DNA of 64,000 nt. It comes from Streptomyces sp. WZ.A104. GTDB taxonomy: Bacteria > Actinomycetota > Actinomycetes > Streptomycetales > Streptomycetaceae. The stretch spans positions 38,872 through 102,871 of the forward strand of contig NZ_NWVL01000023.1 in assembly GCF_002382885.1 (NCBI RefSeq), written 5' to 3'. The notes beneath the pieces were generated by a model. It was not told the DNA's origin, made no database searches, and saw nothing but the letters and a program-made list of their open reading frames with translations. The stretch's first letter is position 1. Every line of letters starts with the position of its first letter. This document shows positions 50,850 to 62,161 of this stretch, in pieces. The position numbers were made by a program, and so were the translations under genes.

Positions 50850-53525
50850 GTGACCCGGCACGGTACGACCCGGCACACCCCGCCCGCCGGAAGCGGGGAC
50901 ACGGACGGGGCGGGCGAGGACGGCCGCGTACCGGACGAGCTTTCCCTCGTCCTCGCACAGTCCCTGGTGAGCGCCGTCGAGTCGTCCGACGGCTACGCGG
51001 GCGGGGTGTACCTGCGCACGGGGACGCCGGGGCTGCTGCGCCTCGCGGTACTCGCCGGACTGCCGGGCCCGCTGTTCCGGCCCTGGTGGCGGATGCATGT
51101 GAACCGCCCCTTCCCGGTCTCCGAGGCCTACCGCTCAGGGCGGCCCGTACTGCTCGCCGACGCGGAGGAGGCGATGCGCCGCTTCCCACAGCTGATGGCA
51201 GGGCTGCCGTTCCCGTTCGGTTCGCTGTGGGTCCCCGTCACCGGGCCCCTCGGCAGCATGGGCGTACTGACCGTTCTGCGGGCCTCCACCCCGGGGCGGC
51301 CGATCGCCGCGGCCGACGGGGACCGGCTCCACCGGCACGGCCAGCGGCTCGGTGACGCGCTCACCGATCTGGAGCGGCGGGGCATCGACTGCGTGTGGGA
51401 GAGCGAGCCGGTCCCCGTGCAGCTGCCCGCCGCCACCGCGCCCCCGGTGCGGGTCGGCCGCTTCGACTGGGACCTGCACTCCGGGCAGGTCGCCGCCGAC
51501 GACGAACTGTGCGCGATCCTCGGCTTCGAGCCCGCAGCCTTTCCCGGCACCGTCGACGCACTGGCCGCACGGCTGGTCCCCGAGGACGTGTACGGGTTGT
51601 GGGCCCTGGCCCGGCAGACGGTGGAGTCGGCACAACCGGTCGTCCGCCGCATGCGGCTGCGCGGCCCCGACGGCCGGTCCCATCTGCTGGAGCTCTCCGG
51701 CCGCTGGACCCATCCGCAGGGCGACGCGGACTCCAGCCATCTGACCGGGTTCCTGGTCGACCTGGGCGCGGGCCCCGTCGAGCCGGAGGCCGCCGACCGG
51801 CTGCCCCGGGGCGTCCTCTCCCTGGACCGGCTCGGCCGGATCACCTATGCCAACGGCCTCGCCGAAGAGCTGCTCGGCCACTCCCGTACGGAGCTCGTCG
51901 GCCGCCTGGTGTGGCAGGCCCTGCCGTGGTTCGGGCACGAGGCGTACGAGGACCACTACCGGGCCGCCCTGATCGCCGACGAGCCCGTCCACTTCCTCGC
52001 CCGCCGCCCGCCCTCCCGCTGGCTGTCCGTCTCCCTGTATCCGGGCCACGACGGGGTGAGCGTCGTCCTCCAGGCGACCGACCGGCCTGCCTACGCCCCC
52101 GGATCCGTCACCGCGCCGGGCCTGGGCATCGGTTCCACCGCCGACCGCTCCTCCGCGCTCTACCGACCGGTGGCCCTCGCCATCGCGCTGACCGAGGCGG
52201 TCACGGCCCGTCAGGTCTCCGCGGTGGTCACGGAGGAACTGCTGCCCGCGTTCGGCGGCCGCCAGCTCGCCATCTATCTGCTGAACGAGCGTCATCTGCA
52301 CCTGGCGTGGGAGACGGGGTTTCCCAAGGGCTTCCTCGACCGCTTCGACGGGGTCGGGCTCGACGTCAGGATTCCCGGGGTGGAGACCCTGACCACCGGC
52401 CGCCCGATCTTCTTCGAGTCCATGCAGCGCCTGGCCGAGGCCTACCCGGGCATCCCCATGGACGCGGACGTCGGGGCCCGGGCCTTCCTGCCGCTGATCG
52501 CCTCGGGGCGGCCGGTGGGCTCCTGCATCCTCGGCTTCGACCGGCCCCGCGGCTTCAGTCCGGAGGAGCGCACGGTCCTGACCGCGCTGGCCGGGCTCAT
52601 CGCGCAGGCGCTCCAGCGCGCCCAGCGTTACGACAGTGAGTCGGCCCTCGCCCGCGGACTCCAGGACGCCCTGCTGCCCCACCGGCTGCCGGAGGTCGAC
52701 GGGGTGGACACGCTGGGGCGCCATCTCTCCGGCACCCAGGGCATGGAAGTGGGCGGCGACTGGTACGACGTCATCGAGACCGGTCACGAACTCGCCCTGA
52801 TCATCGGCGATGTTCAGGGCCACGGCGTCGCCGCCGCCGCGACGATGGGGCAACTCCGCAGTGCGGTCAGGGCGTTCGCGCTGAGCAACCATGATCCGCA
52901 GGAGGTGATGAGTGGGACGAACCGGCTGCTCATCGACCTCGACCCGGGCCAGTTCGCCAGCTGCTGCTACGTGGCCCTCGACCCGGCGACCGGGGTGGCC
53001 CGGGTCGTACGGGCGGGGCATCCGCAGCCCGTGCTGCGACGGCCCGACGGCCGGACGGAGGTGCTGGACCTGCCCGGCGGCATCGTGCTCGGGATCGACG
53101 GGCAGGCGGCCTATCCGGTCACCGAGATGCGGCTCGAACCGGGCGCCATGCTCGCGCTCTTCACCGACGGCCTGATCGAACGCCCCGGTACCGACATCGA
53201 CGAGGGGATCGAGCGGCTGCGCGCCACCGTCGAACGCATCGGCGCCGTCCCGCTGGCCGACACGGCCGACCAGGTCATCGGGGAGGCACGAGCGGCCATC
53301 GACCGCCCCGACGACATCGCGCTTCTGCTGGCCGCCCGCTGGGCCGGGACCTCGGCGGTCCGTCCGCCCGCAGAGGCGCACACCCCCGGACCGGACCTGT
53401 GGCGGACGTTCCGGGGTACGGAGTCGGGGCGCACGACCGAGGCCCGGGGCCGACCCCGCACCGATGACGGCACGGCGGCCCCGAGTCCGGCCCGGACGGA
53501 CGTCAGCCCCGGTCGGGACCGGTGA
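50850..53525 (+). CDS. GAF-PAS-PAS-GAF-PP2C regulator (SpoIIE/RsbU type)
   Basis: 891 aa from GTG 50850 (start approximate). Order: GAF-like (about 30-180), PAS (about 200-310), PAS (about 320-410), GAF (about 450-600), PP2C phosphatase (about 615-830; GGDWYD and GDVQGHG), then a low-complexity tail. Unlike the regulator at 0.7-3.1 kb it has no HATPase kinase domain, so it is a phosphatase only. Likely acts on an anti-sigma-factor antagonist. Confidence 0.83.
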   Translation: MTRHGTTRHTPPAGSGDTDGAGEDGRVPDELSLVLAQSLVSAVESSDGYAGGVYLRTGTPGLLRLAVLAGLPGPLFRPWWRMHVNRPFPVSEAYRSGRPVLLADAEEAMRRFPQLMAGLPFPFGSLWVPVTGPLGSMGVLTVLRASTPGRPIAAADGDRLHRHGQRLGDALTDLERRGIDCVWESEPVPVQLPAATAPPVRVGRFDWDLHSGQVAADDELCAILGFEPAAFPGTVDALAARLVPEDVYGLWALARQTVESAQPVVRRMRLRGPDGRSHLLELSGRWTHPQGDADSSHLTGFLVDLGAGPVEPEAADRLPRGVLSLDRLGRITYANGLAEELLGHSRTELVGRLVWQALPWFGHEAYEDHYRAALIADEPVHFLARRPPSRWLSVSLYPGHDGVSVVLQATDRPAYAPGSVTAPGLGIGSTADRSSALYRPVALAIALTEAVTARQVSAVVTEELLPAFGGRQLAIYLLNERHLHLAWETGFPKGFLDRFDGVGLDVRIPGVETLTTGRPIFFESMQRLAEAYPGIPMDADVGARAFLPLIASGRPVGSCILGFDRPRGFSPEERTVLTALAGLIAQALQRAQRYDSESALARGLQDALLPHRLPEVDGVDTLGRHLSGTQGMEVGGDWYDVIETGHELALIIGDVQGHGVAAAATMGQLRSAVRAFALSNHDPQEVMSGTNRLLIDLDPGQFASCCYVALDPATGVARVVRAGHPQPVLRRPDGRTEVLDLPGGIVLGIDGQAAYPVTEMRLEPGAMLALFTDGLIERPGTDIDEGIERLRATVERIGAVPLADTADQVIGEARAAIDRPDDIALLLAARWAGTSAVRPPAEAHTPGPDLWRTFRGTESGRTTEARGRPRTDDGTAAPSPARTDVSPGRDR

Positions 53526-53609
53526 GGGCCCCGACCAGGGCTGGGCGGTGTCCGCCGGGACGTGCCCGGCCGCCGGTCAGGTCCGACGCCCGAGGTGCCC
53601 GGCCGGCGA

Positions 53610-54971
53610 TCAGGCGCCCGAGGCCTTCAGCATGCCCTCGCGCTCCACGACCTTGATCCGCTCCCGGCCCTGGGCCGCGCCGAGCGCCTGCTCGTGCGCG
53701 TCCAGCCTGTGCCAGCCCTCCCAGGTCGTGTACCGCACGCCCCGGTCCTCCAGGAAGGCCTCGACGGCCTCGGGGGCGGGCGTCGCCGGCTCGGGCAGCC
53801 GGCCGGCGGCGCGGTCCTCCAGGAGGCAGGCCACCGTCTCGTTTGCGTCGCCCTTCGTGTGGCCGATCAGGCCGATCGGACCGCGCTTGATCCAGCCCGT
53901 GACGTAGACCGAGGCCATGTGCTCGTCCCCGGAGATGACCCGGCCCGCCTCGTGCGGGACGGTGCCGGAGGCCACGTCGAAGGGGAGCTTGGGCAGCTCC
54001 TCCGAGTAGTAGCCGACGGCGCGGTAGACGCTCTGGACGTCCCAGTCGGTGAACTCTCCGGTGCCCCGGACATTGCCGGTGCCGTCCAGCTCGGTGCGCT
54101 CGGTGCGCAGCGCCGCGACCTTGCCGTCCTCGCCGAGGATCTCGACGGGGGACTCGAAGAAGTGCAGGAACAGCTTGTGCGGGCGGTCGCCGACATCGCG
54201 GATCGCCCAGTTCTCCAGGGTCTGCGCGACCATGTTGGCCTGCTTGTTCTCCCGGCGGGTCGCGATGGAGCCCTCGTCGTACTCGATGTCCTCGGGGTTG
54301 ACGATGACCTCGATGTTGGGGGAGTGGTCCAGCTCCCGCAGCTCCATCGGGCTGAACTTGGCCTGCGCCGGGCCACGCCGCCCGAAGACGTGCACCTCCA
54401 GCGCCTTGTTCGCCTTGAGGCCCTGGTACACGTTGTCCGGGATCTCGGTGGGCAGCAGCTCGTCCGCCGTCTTGGCCAGGACCCGGGCCACGTCCAGCGC
54501 CACGTTGCCCACGCCGAGGACGGCGACCTTCTCCGCGGTGAGCGGCCAGGTGCGGGGGACCTCGGGGTGACCGTCGTACCAGGAGACGAACTCGGCCGCG
54601 CCGTAGGAGCCGTCCAGTTCGATGCCGGGGATGTCGAGCGCCCGGTCGGCCTCGGCGCCGGTGGAGAAGATCACGGCGTCGTAGAACGAGCGCAGGTCGT
54701 CCAGGCCGATGTCGTTCGGGTAGCTGACGTTCCCGAAGAGGCGGATCTGCGGCTTGTCCAGCACCTGGTGGAGGGCCTTGACGATGCCCTTGATCCGGGG
54801 GTGGTCGGGGGCGACGCCGTAACGGATCAGGCCGAAGGGCGCGGGCATGCGCTCGAAGAGGTCGATGGAGACCCCCGGGTCCTGGCAGACCTCGGATTTG
54901 AGCAGCGCGTCCGCAGCGTAGATACCGGCGGGGCCGGCTCCGACAATGGCGACGCGGACGGGGCGTGTCAT
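53610..54971 (-). CDS. fprA: Ferredoxin/adrenodoxin-type NADP+ reductase (FprA)
   Basis: 453 aa. FAD-binding GAGPAGIYAADALL near 10-25 and NADP-binding GVGNVALDVARVL near 152-164; characteristic blocks RYGVAPDHPRIKG, FGRRGPAQAKFSPMELREL and GWIKRGPIGLIGHTK. AAGGAA nine bases before ATG 54971. It passes electrons from NADPH to ferredoxins and could serve the P450 at 4.8-6.1 kb, which has no reductase nearby. An iron-box-like site lies upstream. Confidence 0.93.
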   Translation of the reverse strand: MTRPVRVAIVGAGPAGIYAADALLKSEVCQDPGVSIDLFERMPAPFGLIRYGVAPDHPRIKGIVKALHQVLDKPQIRLFGNVSYPNDIGLDDLRSFYDAVIFSTGAEADRALDIPGIELDGSYGAAEFVSWYDGHPEVPRTWPLTAEKVAVLGVGNVALDVARVLAKTADELLPTEIPDNVYQGLKANKALEVHVFGRRGPAQAKFSPMELRELDHSPNIEVIVNPEDIEYDEGSIATRRENKQANMVAQTLENWAIRDVGDRPHKLFLHFFESPVEILGEDGKVAALRTERTELDGTGNVRGTGEFTDWDVQSVYRAVGYYSEELPKLPFDVASGTVPHEAGRVISGDEHMASVYVTGWIKRGPIGLIGHTKGDANETVACLLEDRAAGRLPEPATPAPEAVEAFLEDRGVRYTTWEGWHRLDAHEQALGAAQGRERIKVVEREGMLKASGA

Positions 54972-55027
54972 GGCGTGGTGTTCCTTCGGGGCGGGCGAAC
55001 GCGGGCAGGTACAGCGTACGTCGGAGG

Positions 55028-55046
55028 TAAGGGTTGGCTTACTAGT
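55028..55046 (-). promoter_or_regulatory. Possible DmdR/IdeR iron box upstream of fprA
   Basis: The plus strand reads TAAGGGTTGGCTTACTAGT; about 12 of 19 positions match the TTAGGTTAGGCTNACCTAA iron-box consensus, with the core GGCT and TAC kept. 57 nt before the ATG. A weak match, so the call is tentative. Confidence 0.35.
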
Positions 55047-55429
55047 CTCCACCCCACACCGTAAGCGATCGCCCGGCGAGCCCTTCGACCGGCCCTGGCC
55101 AGTGTGCCCGATAAGTCCATTTCATCATGTCGATATGGTCGATTTACCTCCTTTGGAAACTCTCATCCATAAAAGGCTTATTGGGGTGCTTGAGGCTTTT
55201 GCCCGCCCGTGTTTTCGCCATCTCCGGTGGACGTGGTGAGCGTCACGTCGTGGGACGCGGACGGTGATCCGGAGGGTTCGGTTCCCTTCTGCGCGAAGAA
55301 AGTTGACGCGGTGACGGTGCGGCCCTCGACGGAGATCCCCTGTTTCGATCATGTGGAAAAACAGCAATGCGGAATGCGGGGCTTGTTCTGTTCGGCGTTT
55401 CTCGCCTACCGTCACCGTCAATCCGGATG
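55047..55429. other. Gene-free interval with a low-GC patch
   Basis: No supportable gene. 55105-55185 is clearly A/T-richer than its surroundings. TTGTTC at 55383-55388 and CTACCG at 55406-55411 (17-nt spacing) could be the riboswitch promoter. Confidence 0.5.
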
Positions 55430-55601
55430 GAACGCCGAATCCTGCCGCCGTCCGGGAATCCGAAACCCACTCACGTACGGCAGGAGCGGGGGACCCAGGT
55501 AAGTCGCCGAACCGTTACCGGAACGGCTTGGGGTGAAGTCGCATGCCCATGCGGCCAGACATCTCCCGTCTGAACCCGACAGCTCACCTCGCAGGCGCCG
55601 G
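55430..55601 (+). ncRNA. ydaO-type cyclic-di-AMP riboswitch
   Basis: Has the hallmark segments of the Streptomyces ydaO riboswitch in order: CGCCGAATCCTGCCG, GGAGCGGGGGACCCA, CTTGGGGTGAAGTCGC, GGCCAGACATCTCCCGTC, GAACCCGACAGCTCACCTCG and GCAGGCGCCGGAGAGG. It ends at the ribosome site of the LysM/transglycosylase gene. Known members turn off cell-wall hydrolase genes when c-di-AMP binds. Confidence 0.88.
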
Positions 55602-55615
55602 AGAGGAAATTCCCC

Positions 55616-56470
55616 ATGCCCGCACAGGGTAAGCACCGCCGTCCCAAGTCCACCTCGCTGAGCCGCGGCATCGCCGCTGTGACCACGGGCGGAGCCGTTC
55701 TCGCCCTCCCGGTGATCGGCGCCACCACCGCCTTCGCGGCCCCCGCCCCGGCCGCCCAGCAGCAGGCCGTGGCCCCGGTCTCCGTGGCCGCCCAGGCGAA
55801 TTCCGCCGCCAAGGCCGCTTCCGGGGCCACCGTGAAGGCCGCGCCCGCCAAGCATTCCGTGGCGGCCGGGGAAAGCCTTTCCAAGATCGCCCGCGAATAT
55901 TCCGTCAGCGGCGGCTGGAAGAAGCTCTACGAAGGGAACCGGAAGGTCATCGGCGGTAATCCCGACCTCATTCACCCGGGTCTCACGCTGACCATCGGAG
56001 CCAAGGCTGCCGCCCCGTCGGAGAACAAGTCCGGCAAGGCTTCCGCGAGCGCCGCCCGCGGTGAGTCGGCTGACCGCGCCGACCGTTCCGAGCGCGCCGC
56101 AGCCCCGGTGGCGAAGGCCGCCCCGGCCGCCGAGAAGCCGACCGCGTACACGAACGACCTCGACGGCTGGATCAAGGAGTCGCTGGCGATCATGGCCGAG
56201 CGCGGCATCCCCGGCAGCTACGAAGGCATCCACCGCAACATCATGCGCGAGTCCTCCGGCAACCCGAACGCCATCAACAACTGGGACTCCAACGCCGCCA
56301 AGGGGACCCCGTCCAAGGGCCTGCTCCAGGTCATCGACCCGACCTTCCAGGCCTACCACGTGCCCGGCACCTCGACCGACAGCTACGACCCGGTCGCCAA
56401 CATCACCGCCGCGTGCAACTACGCCGCCGACCGCTACGGCTCGATCGACAACGTCTTCGGCGCCTACTGA
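55616..56470 (+). CDS. Secreted LysM and lytic-transglycosylase protein
   Basis: 284 aa. Basic N-terminus and signal region near 1-42 (ends ATTAFAAP), an Ala-rich spacer, one LysM domain (about 80-125: HSVAAGESLSKIAREYSVSGGWKKLYEGNRKVIGGNPDLIHPGLTL), then a lysozyme-like transglycosylase domain (about 185-284: IMRESSGNPNAINNWD with the catalytic Glu, GLLQVIDPTFQAYH, YAADRYGSIDNVFG). Such enzymes remodel peptidoglycan during growth and germination. GGAGAGG nine bases before the ATG, next to the riboswitch. Confidence 0.93.
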   Translation: MPAQGKHRRPKSTSLSRGIAAVTTGGAVLALPVIGATTAFAAPAPAAQQQAVAPVSVAAQANSAAKAASGATVKAAPAKHSVAAGESLSKIAREYSVSGGWKKLYEGNRKVIGGNPDLIHPGLTLTIGAKAAAPSENKSGKASASAARGESADRADRSERAAAPVAKAAPAAEKPTAYTNDLDGWIKESLAIMAERGIPGSYEGIHRNIMRESSGNPNAINNWDSNAAKGTPSKGLLQVIDPTFQAYHVPGTSTDSYDPVANITAACNYAADRYGSIDNVFGAY

Positions 56471-56485
56471 CCGAGGCGCGGAGAC

Positions 56486-56528
56486 CGGAAGGCGGTGCCA
56501 CCCGTTCGCGGGGTGGCACCGCCTTCCG
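56486..56528. terminator. Bidirectional terminator
   Basis: Perfect 18-bp stem (CGGAAGGCGGTGCCACCC and its complement) with a 7-nt loop between two convergent genes. Confidence 0.92.
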
Positions 56529-56547
56529 CCGTTTCCCGCTCCCGCCG

Positions 56548-58059
56548 TCAGGTACGCCGGTAGGTGCGGCCGCCGCGCCGGGGCAGGGCCCGCGGGTCGT
56601 CCGCGCCGTCGGAGGCCGCGGTGGTTTCGAGAGCCAGGTGGAGCTCGGCGCGGACGGCGGCGTCATCGAGGTTCCGGTCGAGGTGCTCGGCGCACTGGGC
56701 GAGCCAGACCGTCAGAGTGGTGCGGTGGACGTGCAGTTCGGCCGCGGCGGGCGCGGTCTTCGCGTGGTGGCGCAGCCAGCAGGCCAGCGCGATCCGCAGG
56801 TGCGGTTCGAGACCGCCGACCAGAGCGGTGGCCCAGGCGAGGGCGGGGGCGGTGTCGAGGATTCCGGCGGGCAGGGTCTTCAGCCGGGCCGGACCGTAGG
56901 GGCCTGCGGCCGCTTGGCTTCCCGGCGGCGTCCGGCCCGAGCCCTCCGGCCCGCCGTCGTGACCGTGGTGGTCGCCGGAGGCGGGAGCGCGCAGGGCGAG
57001 GAGGAGATGGGCCCGCACGGTGGCGTCGTCGAGGTCCGTGCCGAGCAGGGCGGTCAGCTCGCGCAGCCGGGTGCGGAGGGTACCGGCGGAGAGGCCGAGC
57101 GCGGCGGCGGCGCGCGGGGTGCTGCCGGTGCGCAGCCACACCAGGAGCAGGTGCCGGTGCTGCGGCGTGAGCGGGCCGAGGACGGCGGCCGCCCACCGGC
57201 TGTAGGAGCCGGGGTCCAGGAGACGCACGAGCTGCGTGGCGCCCACGGCATCGGCGGGGACGACACGGTGGGCGGGGGTGGCGCTGTGCCGGGCTGCGGC
57301 CGCGTCCGCGTGCGCGGTGGGCATGTCCGCGAGCGGGAGCGGTCCGGCGAGGCCCGCGAGGAGGTGGTGGCGTTCACTGACCCGGGAGACCAGGCGGAGG
57401 ATCCGCCCGTTGTCCTGGCCGCGGTGGAGTTCGGCGACCAGGAGCTCGCCGTCCAGCTCGCCGATCAGTGCGCAGGAGCCGCTGTGCCCGGCGAGGGAGG
57501 GGCGGGCGGCGCGCCAGAGGACCTGGTGGGCGGTGGGTACGTCGGGGCCGGTGAGCCGGTAGACCGTGACATGCGTGAGGCCGTCGGCGCCCAGGGTGTC
57601 GGTGACGGCGGTGGTGTGGCCGCCCAGGAGCAGCCGGAGCAGCGTGGAGTGCAGCCGCATCTGCTCGGCGCGCAGTTCGGCGGCGCGCTGCCCCCGGACC
57701 TCCAGCAGGGCCGCGGTGGTGGTGGCGACGAGGGCGGTGTGCTCGGCGCGGACGACGGGCGCCGGGTGCAGGACGAGGACGGCCCCGGCCGCCGGGCGCA
57801 GGACGTGGTGCGGGTGGTCCTGCGGGTGGGACGCGGCCCGGACGCCGGTGGCGGCCGCGATGGCGGGGGTGCTGTAAACGGCTCCGGCGATCGGGTCGGC
57901 CAGCACCGCCGAGCCGTTGATCAGGGTGGCGGCCTCGCTGATCAGGTGAGCACCGGAGCGCATCGCGGCCCGCAGGAGCCGGTCCGCCGCGGCCTCCCGC
58001 GTATCGCGGGCGCGGAACGGATCGGCTTCGAAGGGCTCTGCCGTACCTCTGGTGCTCAT
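56548..58059 (-). CDS. PucR-like helix-turn-helix regulator
   Basis: 503 aa. A GAF-like sensor region (about 20-120) and two C-terminal HTH_30-type segments (TGSTPRAAAALGLSAGTLRTRLREL near 313; HAKTAPAAAELHVHRTTLTVWL near 430), the layout of PucR-family activators. AGAGG eight bases before the ATG. The adjacent DUF574/DUF5753 genes are on the same strand, but a 76-nt gap separates them. Confidence 0.78.
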   Translation of the reverse strand: MSTRGTAEPFEADPFRARDTREAAADRLLRAAMRSGAHLISEAATLINGSAVLADPIAGAVYSTPAIAAATGVRAASHPQDHPHHVLRPAAGAVLVLHPAPVVRAEHTALVATTTAALLEVRGQRAAELRAEQMRLHSTLLRLLLGGHTTAVTDTLGADGLTHVTVYRLTGPDVPTAHQVLWRAARPSLAGHSGSCALIGELDGELLVAELHRGQDNGRILRLVSRVSERHHLLAGLAGPLPLADMPTAHADAAAARHSATPAHRVVPADAVGATQLVRLLDPGSYSRWAAAVLGPLTPQHRHLLLVWLRTGSTPRAAAALGLSAGTLRTRLRELTALLGTDLDDATVRAHLLLALRAPASGDHHGHDGGPEGSGRTPPGSQAAAGPYGPARLKTLPAGILDTAPALAWATALVGGLEPHLRIALACWLRHHAKTAPAAAELHVHRTTLTVWLAQCAEHLDRNLDDAAVRAELHLALETTAASDGADDPRALPRRGGRTYRRT

Positions 58060-58135
58060 GCTGTACGCCTCTGCGGGCCGAGCGCGCCGCGCACCGGCCC
58101 ATCCCGGTGCGCGGCGCGGCGGTTGCGGACAGGGG

Positions 58136-58942
58136 TTACGGGATGCGGGCGACGGCCCCCCACCCGGCCCGGGCCGTGGTGGTGCCGGTGTTCGCGTCGG
58201 GCCGCCAGTTCGGCCAGGACACCATCCCCGGCTCCACCATCTCCAGCCCGTCGAAGAACGCGATCGTCGTCTCCGGCTCCCGGAAGATGTACGGGATGGC
58301 GCCGGAGGAGTTGTACTCGTCCTGCACGGCTCGGTGCGCCTCGTCCGAGGCGGTGGAGTGCGAGAGCGAGAGGTAGCTGCCGGAGGGGAGCCGCTCCACC
58401 AGCCGCCGTACCAGGGACAGCGCGTCGTCCCAGTCCACGATGTGCCCGAGCACGTCCGAGATCACCAGGGCGACCGGCCGTGTCAGGTCCAGGGTCTCGG
58501 CGGCCCCGGCCAGGACGGTGTCCGTGTCGCGCATGTCCGCCTCGACGTACGCGGTCGCGCCTTCGGGGCTGGACGTCAGCAGGGCATGGACGTGCAGCAG
58601 TACGAGGGGGTCGTGGTCGACGTAGACGATCCGCGACTCCGGGGCGATCCGCTGGGCGACCTCGTGGGTGTTGTTCGCCGTGGGCAGGCCCGCGCCGACG
58701 TCCAGGAACTGCCGTATCCCGGCGTCCCGGGCGAGGTAGGTGACCGTCCGGCGCAGGAAGTCACGGGACTCCTTCGCGAAGGTTTCGATCAGCGGGTACT
58801 TGCTCTTGTACGCGTCGCCCGCCGCCCGGTCCGCCGGGAAGTTGTCCTTCCCGCCGAGCCAGTAGTTCCACACCCGGGCGCTGTGCGCGACGGACGTGTC
58901 GATCTGTGCGGGCAGTTCAAGCCCATTCCCGGTCGTACTCAT
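58136..58942 (-). CDS. DUF574 S-adenosylmethionine-dependent methyltransferase
   Basis: 268 aa. SARVWNYWLGGKDNFPADR near 21-39 and FLDVGAGLPTANNTHEVAQ (SAM-binding GxG) are the DUF574 hallmarks. The family is abundant in Streptomyces with few known substrates. Its start overlaps the preceding DUF5753 gene by 26 nt, the common genomic pairing. Confidence 0.92.
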   Translation of the reverse strand: MSTTGNGLELPAQIDTSVAHSARVWNYWLGGKDNFPADRAAGDAYKSKYPLIETFAKESRDFLRRTVTYLARDAGIRQFLDVGAGLPTANNTHEVAQRIAPESRIVYVDHDPLVLLHVHALLTSSPEGATAYVEADMRDTDTVLAGAAETLDLTRPVALVISDVLGHIVDWDDALSLVRRLVERLPSGSYLSLSHSTASDEAHRAVQDEYNSSGAIPYIFREPETTIAFFDGLEMVEPGMVSWPNWRPDANTGTTTARAGWGAVARIP

Positions 58943-59786
58943 CCTGCAGAATCTCCCTAGTTCGGGCCGGGCGTATCGCCATCACGCACGACATGTCCAG
59001 CATTGCTTGGTATTCCTGTACGGACGGATTGGTGTCCCAGACCTCCGCCGTCCCGGGCAGCCCGCCCTCGCGGACCACGTGGTCCGCGATCTCCCGGATC
59101 TCCACCCGGTACAGACTCAGCGCCGGAACCCCGGTGAGCGGGTGCGGCGGCGCGCCGTCGGGGTGCAGCTGCACCGTCACCTCCCGCCGCCCGGCGGCCC
59201 TCTGAAGCGCGTTCAGCTGCTCGCGCATCACCTCGGGGCCGCCGACCCGGCAGCGCAGCGCGGTGACCGGCAGCACCGCCCACACCCGCGCCTGCTGTTC
59301 ACGCAGCCGCTTCTGACGCTCCGCCAGCAGGTCGGCCCGCCGCTGCCGCGCCCCGGCGCCCAGTTCGGGCCGCAGGGCCGCGTCCACGGCCATGGCGTAG
59401 GCCGGGGTCCGGAGCAACAGGGGCACGAGCGCCGGGTCCCAGGTGCGGACGACGCTCGCGGCGGACTCCACGCTCATCAGGTCCATGAGCCAGGGGTCCA
59501 TCGCGTCCCGCCACGGGTGCCACCAGCCGGGCATGTTCGCGGCGTTGAGCCGGCCCATGATGTCCTCGGCCTCCGCCGCGCCCGCCCCGTAGAGGCCGAG
59601 CAGCGCGGAGACCTGCCCGACATCGAGGGAGGTCTGCGCCTGCTCCAGCCGCCGCAGCGTCGTCGGATGCCAGCCGAGCTGCCTCGCGGCCTGCGGCACG
59701 GACAGACCGGCGCCTTCCCGCAGGTGCCGCAGGCGCGCCACCAGGACCAGGTGCTGCGCCGTCCGGCCCGACCGTTCACGCGCCAC
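58917..59786 (-). CDS. XRE regulator with DUF5753 domain
   Basis: 289 aa from GTG 59786 with GGAGG nine bases upstream. HTH near 13-70 (HLREGAGLSVPQAARQLGWHPTTLRRLEQAQTSL) and a DUF5753 domain to the end. These proteins usually pair with a small DUF397 or DUF574 partner; here the partner is the overlapping DUF574 gene. Confidence 0.9.
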   Translation of the reverse strand: MARERSGRTAQHLVLVARLRHLREGAGLSVPQAARQLGWHPTTLRRLEQAQTSLDVGQVSALLGLYGAGAAEAEDIMGRLNAANMPGWWHPWRDAMDPWLMDLMSVESAASVVRTWDPALVPLLLRTPAYAMAVDAALRPELGAGARQRRADLLAERQKRLREQQARVWAVLPVTALRCRVGGPEVMREQLNALQRAAGRREVTVQLHPDGAPPHPLTGVPALSLYRVEIREIADHVVREGGLPGTAEVWDTNPSVQEYQAMLDMSCVMAIRPARTREILQDEYDREWA

Positions 59787-59923
59787 GTGGTGCTCCCTCC
59801 CCGCTCCGGCTCGATCTATTCGACACTCCGCGCAGTCTGAGCGCAATGCATACAACGCACCTTGCGACGACCGCACGCCGCTCTCATGGTGAGTATCTCC
59901 GACGCCACCCTGGAGCCCACCCC

Positions 59924-60295
59924 GTGAACCATCCGAGTCCGCTGCGCGCTGTTCCCGCCCCGATGCCGGCCCCCGCCCGCCCGCTCGATCTCCGCGTACG
60001 CGCGCAGCGGATCCAGATCGACGAACTGATCGTCGACGACCCGCACGAAGTCCTCGCGCACGCCTGCCGGGCAGCCCGCACCGCCCCGGACACCGCGGCC
60101 CTGCTGGGGCACGGCCCCGGCGCCGACCTGACGCTCCCGGCGGCCGCCGCGCTTCTCTGCGCCCTCTACGAACCCGACGAACTCGCCACCATGGGCCTGC
60201 GCTTCACGCGGCACACCACGCACGTCACCGCCCACAACCAGCAGAGCGAACCCGTCTCGCTGGAGCTGTCCCACGCCCCGGAACAGGGGCGCTGA
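59924..60295 (+). CDS. Small hypothetical protein opposite the DUF5753 regulator
   Basis: 123 aa from GTG 59924 with GGAG eight bases upstream. Mostly helical, low in Cys, with a central LDLRVRAQRIQIDELIVDDPHEVLAHACRAARTAPDTAALLG segment. Divergent to the XRE/DUF574 pair, which suggests joint regulation. Family not recognised. Confidence 0.65.
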   Translation: MNHPSPLRAVPAPMPAPARPLDLRVRAQRIQIDELIVDDPHEVLAHACRAARTAPDTAALLGHGPGADLTLPAAAALLCALYEPDELATMGLRFTRHTTHVTAHNQQSEPVSLELSHAPEQGR

Positions 60296-60402
60296 CCTGC
60301 CCGGTCGCCTCGCCCGGCAACGCCGCGCGACCCGGCTTCGGATGCCGGAGGCCCGCCGGAAGTTACCCCTAAGTTTCTAGTGACTTACCACACGATTGAC
60401 AG

Positions 60403-62085
<1,683 letters not shown>

Positions 62086-62106
62086 AGCAACCGGCGGGCG
62101 AAGAGC

Positions 62107-62139
62107 CCGGGGCCGGGAGTGCCAACCCGGCGGCCCCGG
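62107..62139. terminator. Terminator between choA and the convergent operon
   Basis: 8-bp stem CCGGGGCC/GGCCCCGG with an inner GGG/CCC pairing. A 12-bp direct repeat (GTCAGTGACCGG-like, near 62145 and 62160) follows and spans the neighbour's stop codon. Confidence 0.65.
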
Positions 62140-62161
62140 ACTCCGTCAGTGACCGGCTCCC

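Noticed and set aside
55105..55185. A/T-rich patch as an origin or mobile insertion
   Set aside because: No DnaA-box series, no inverted repeats and no reading frame; it is just a low-GC intergenic stretch.
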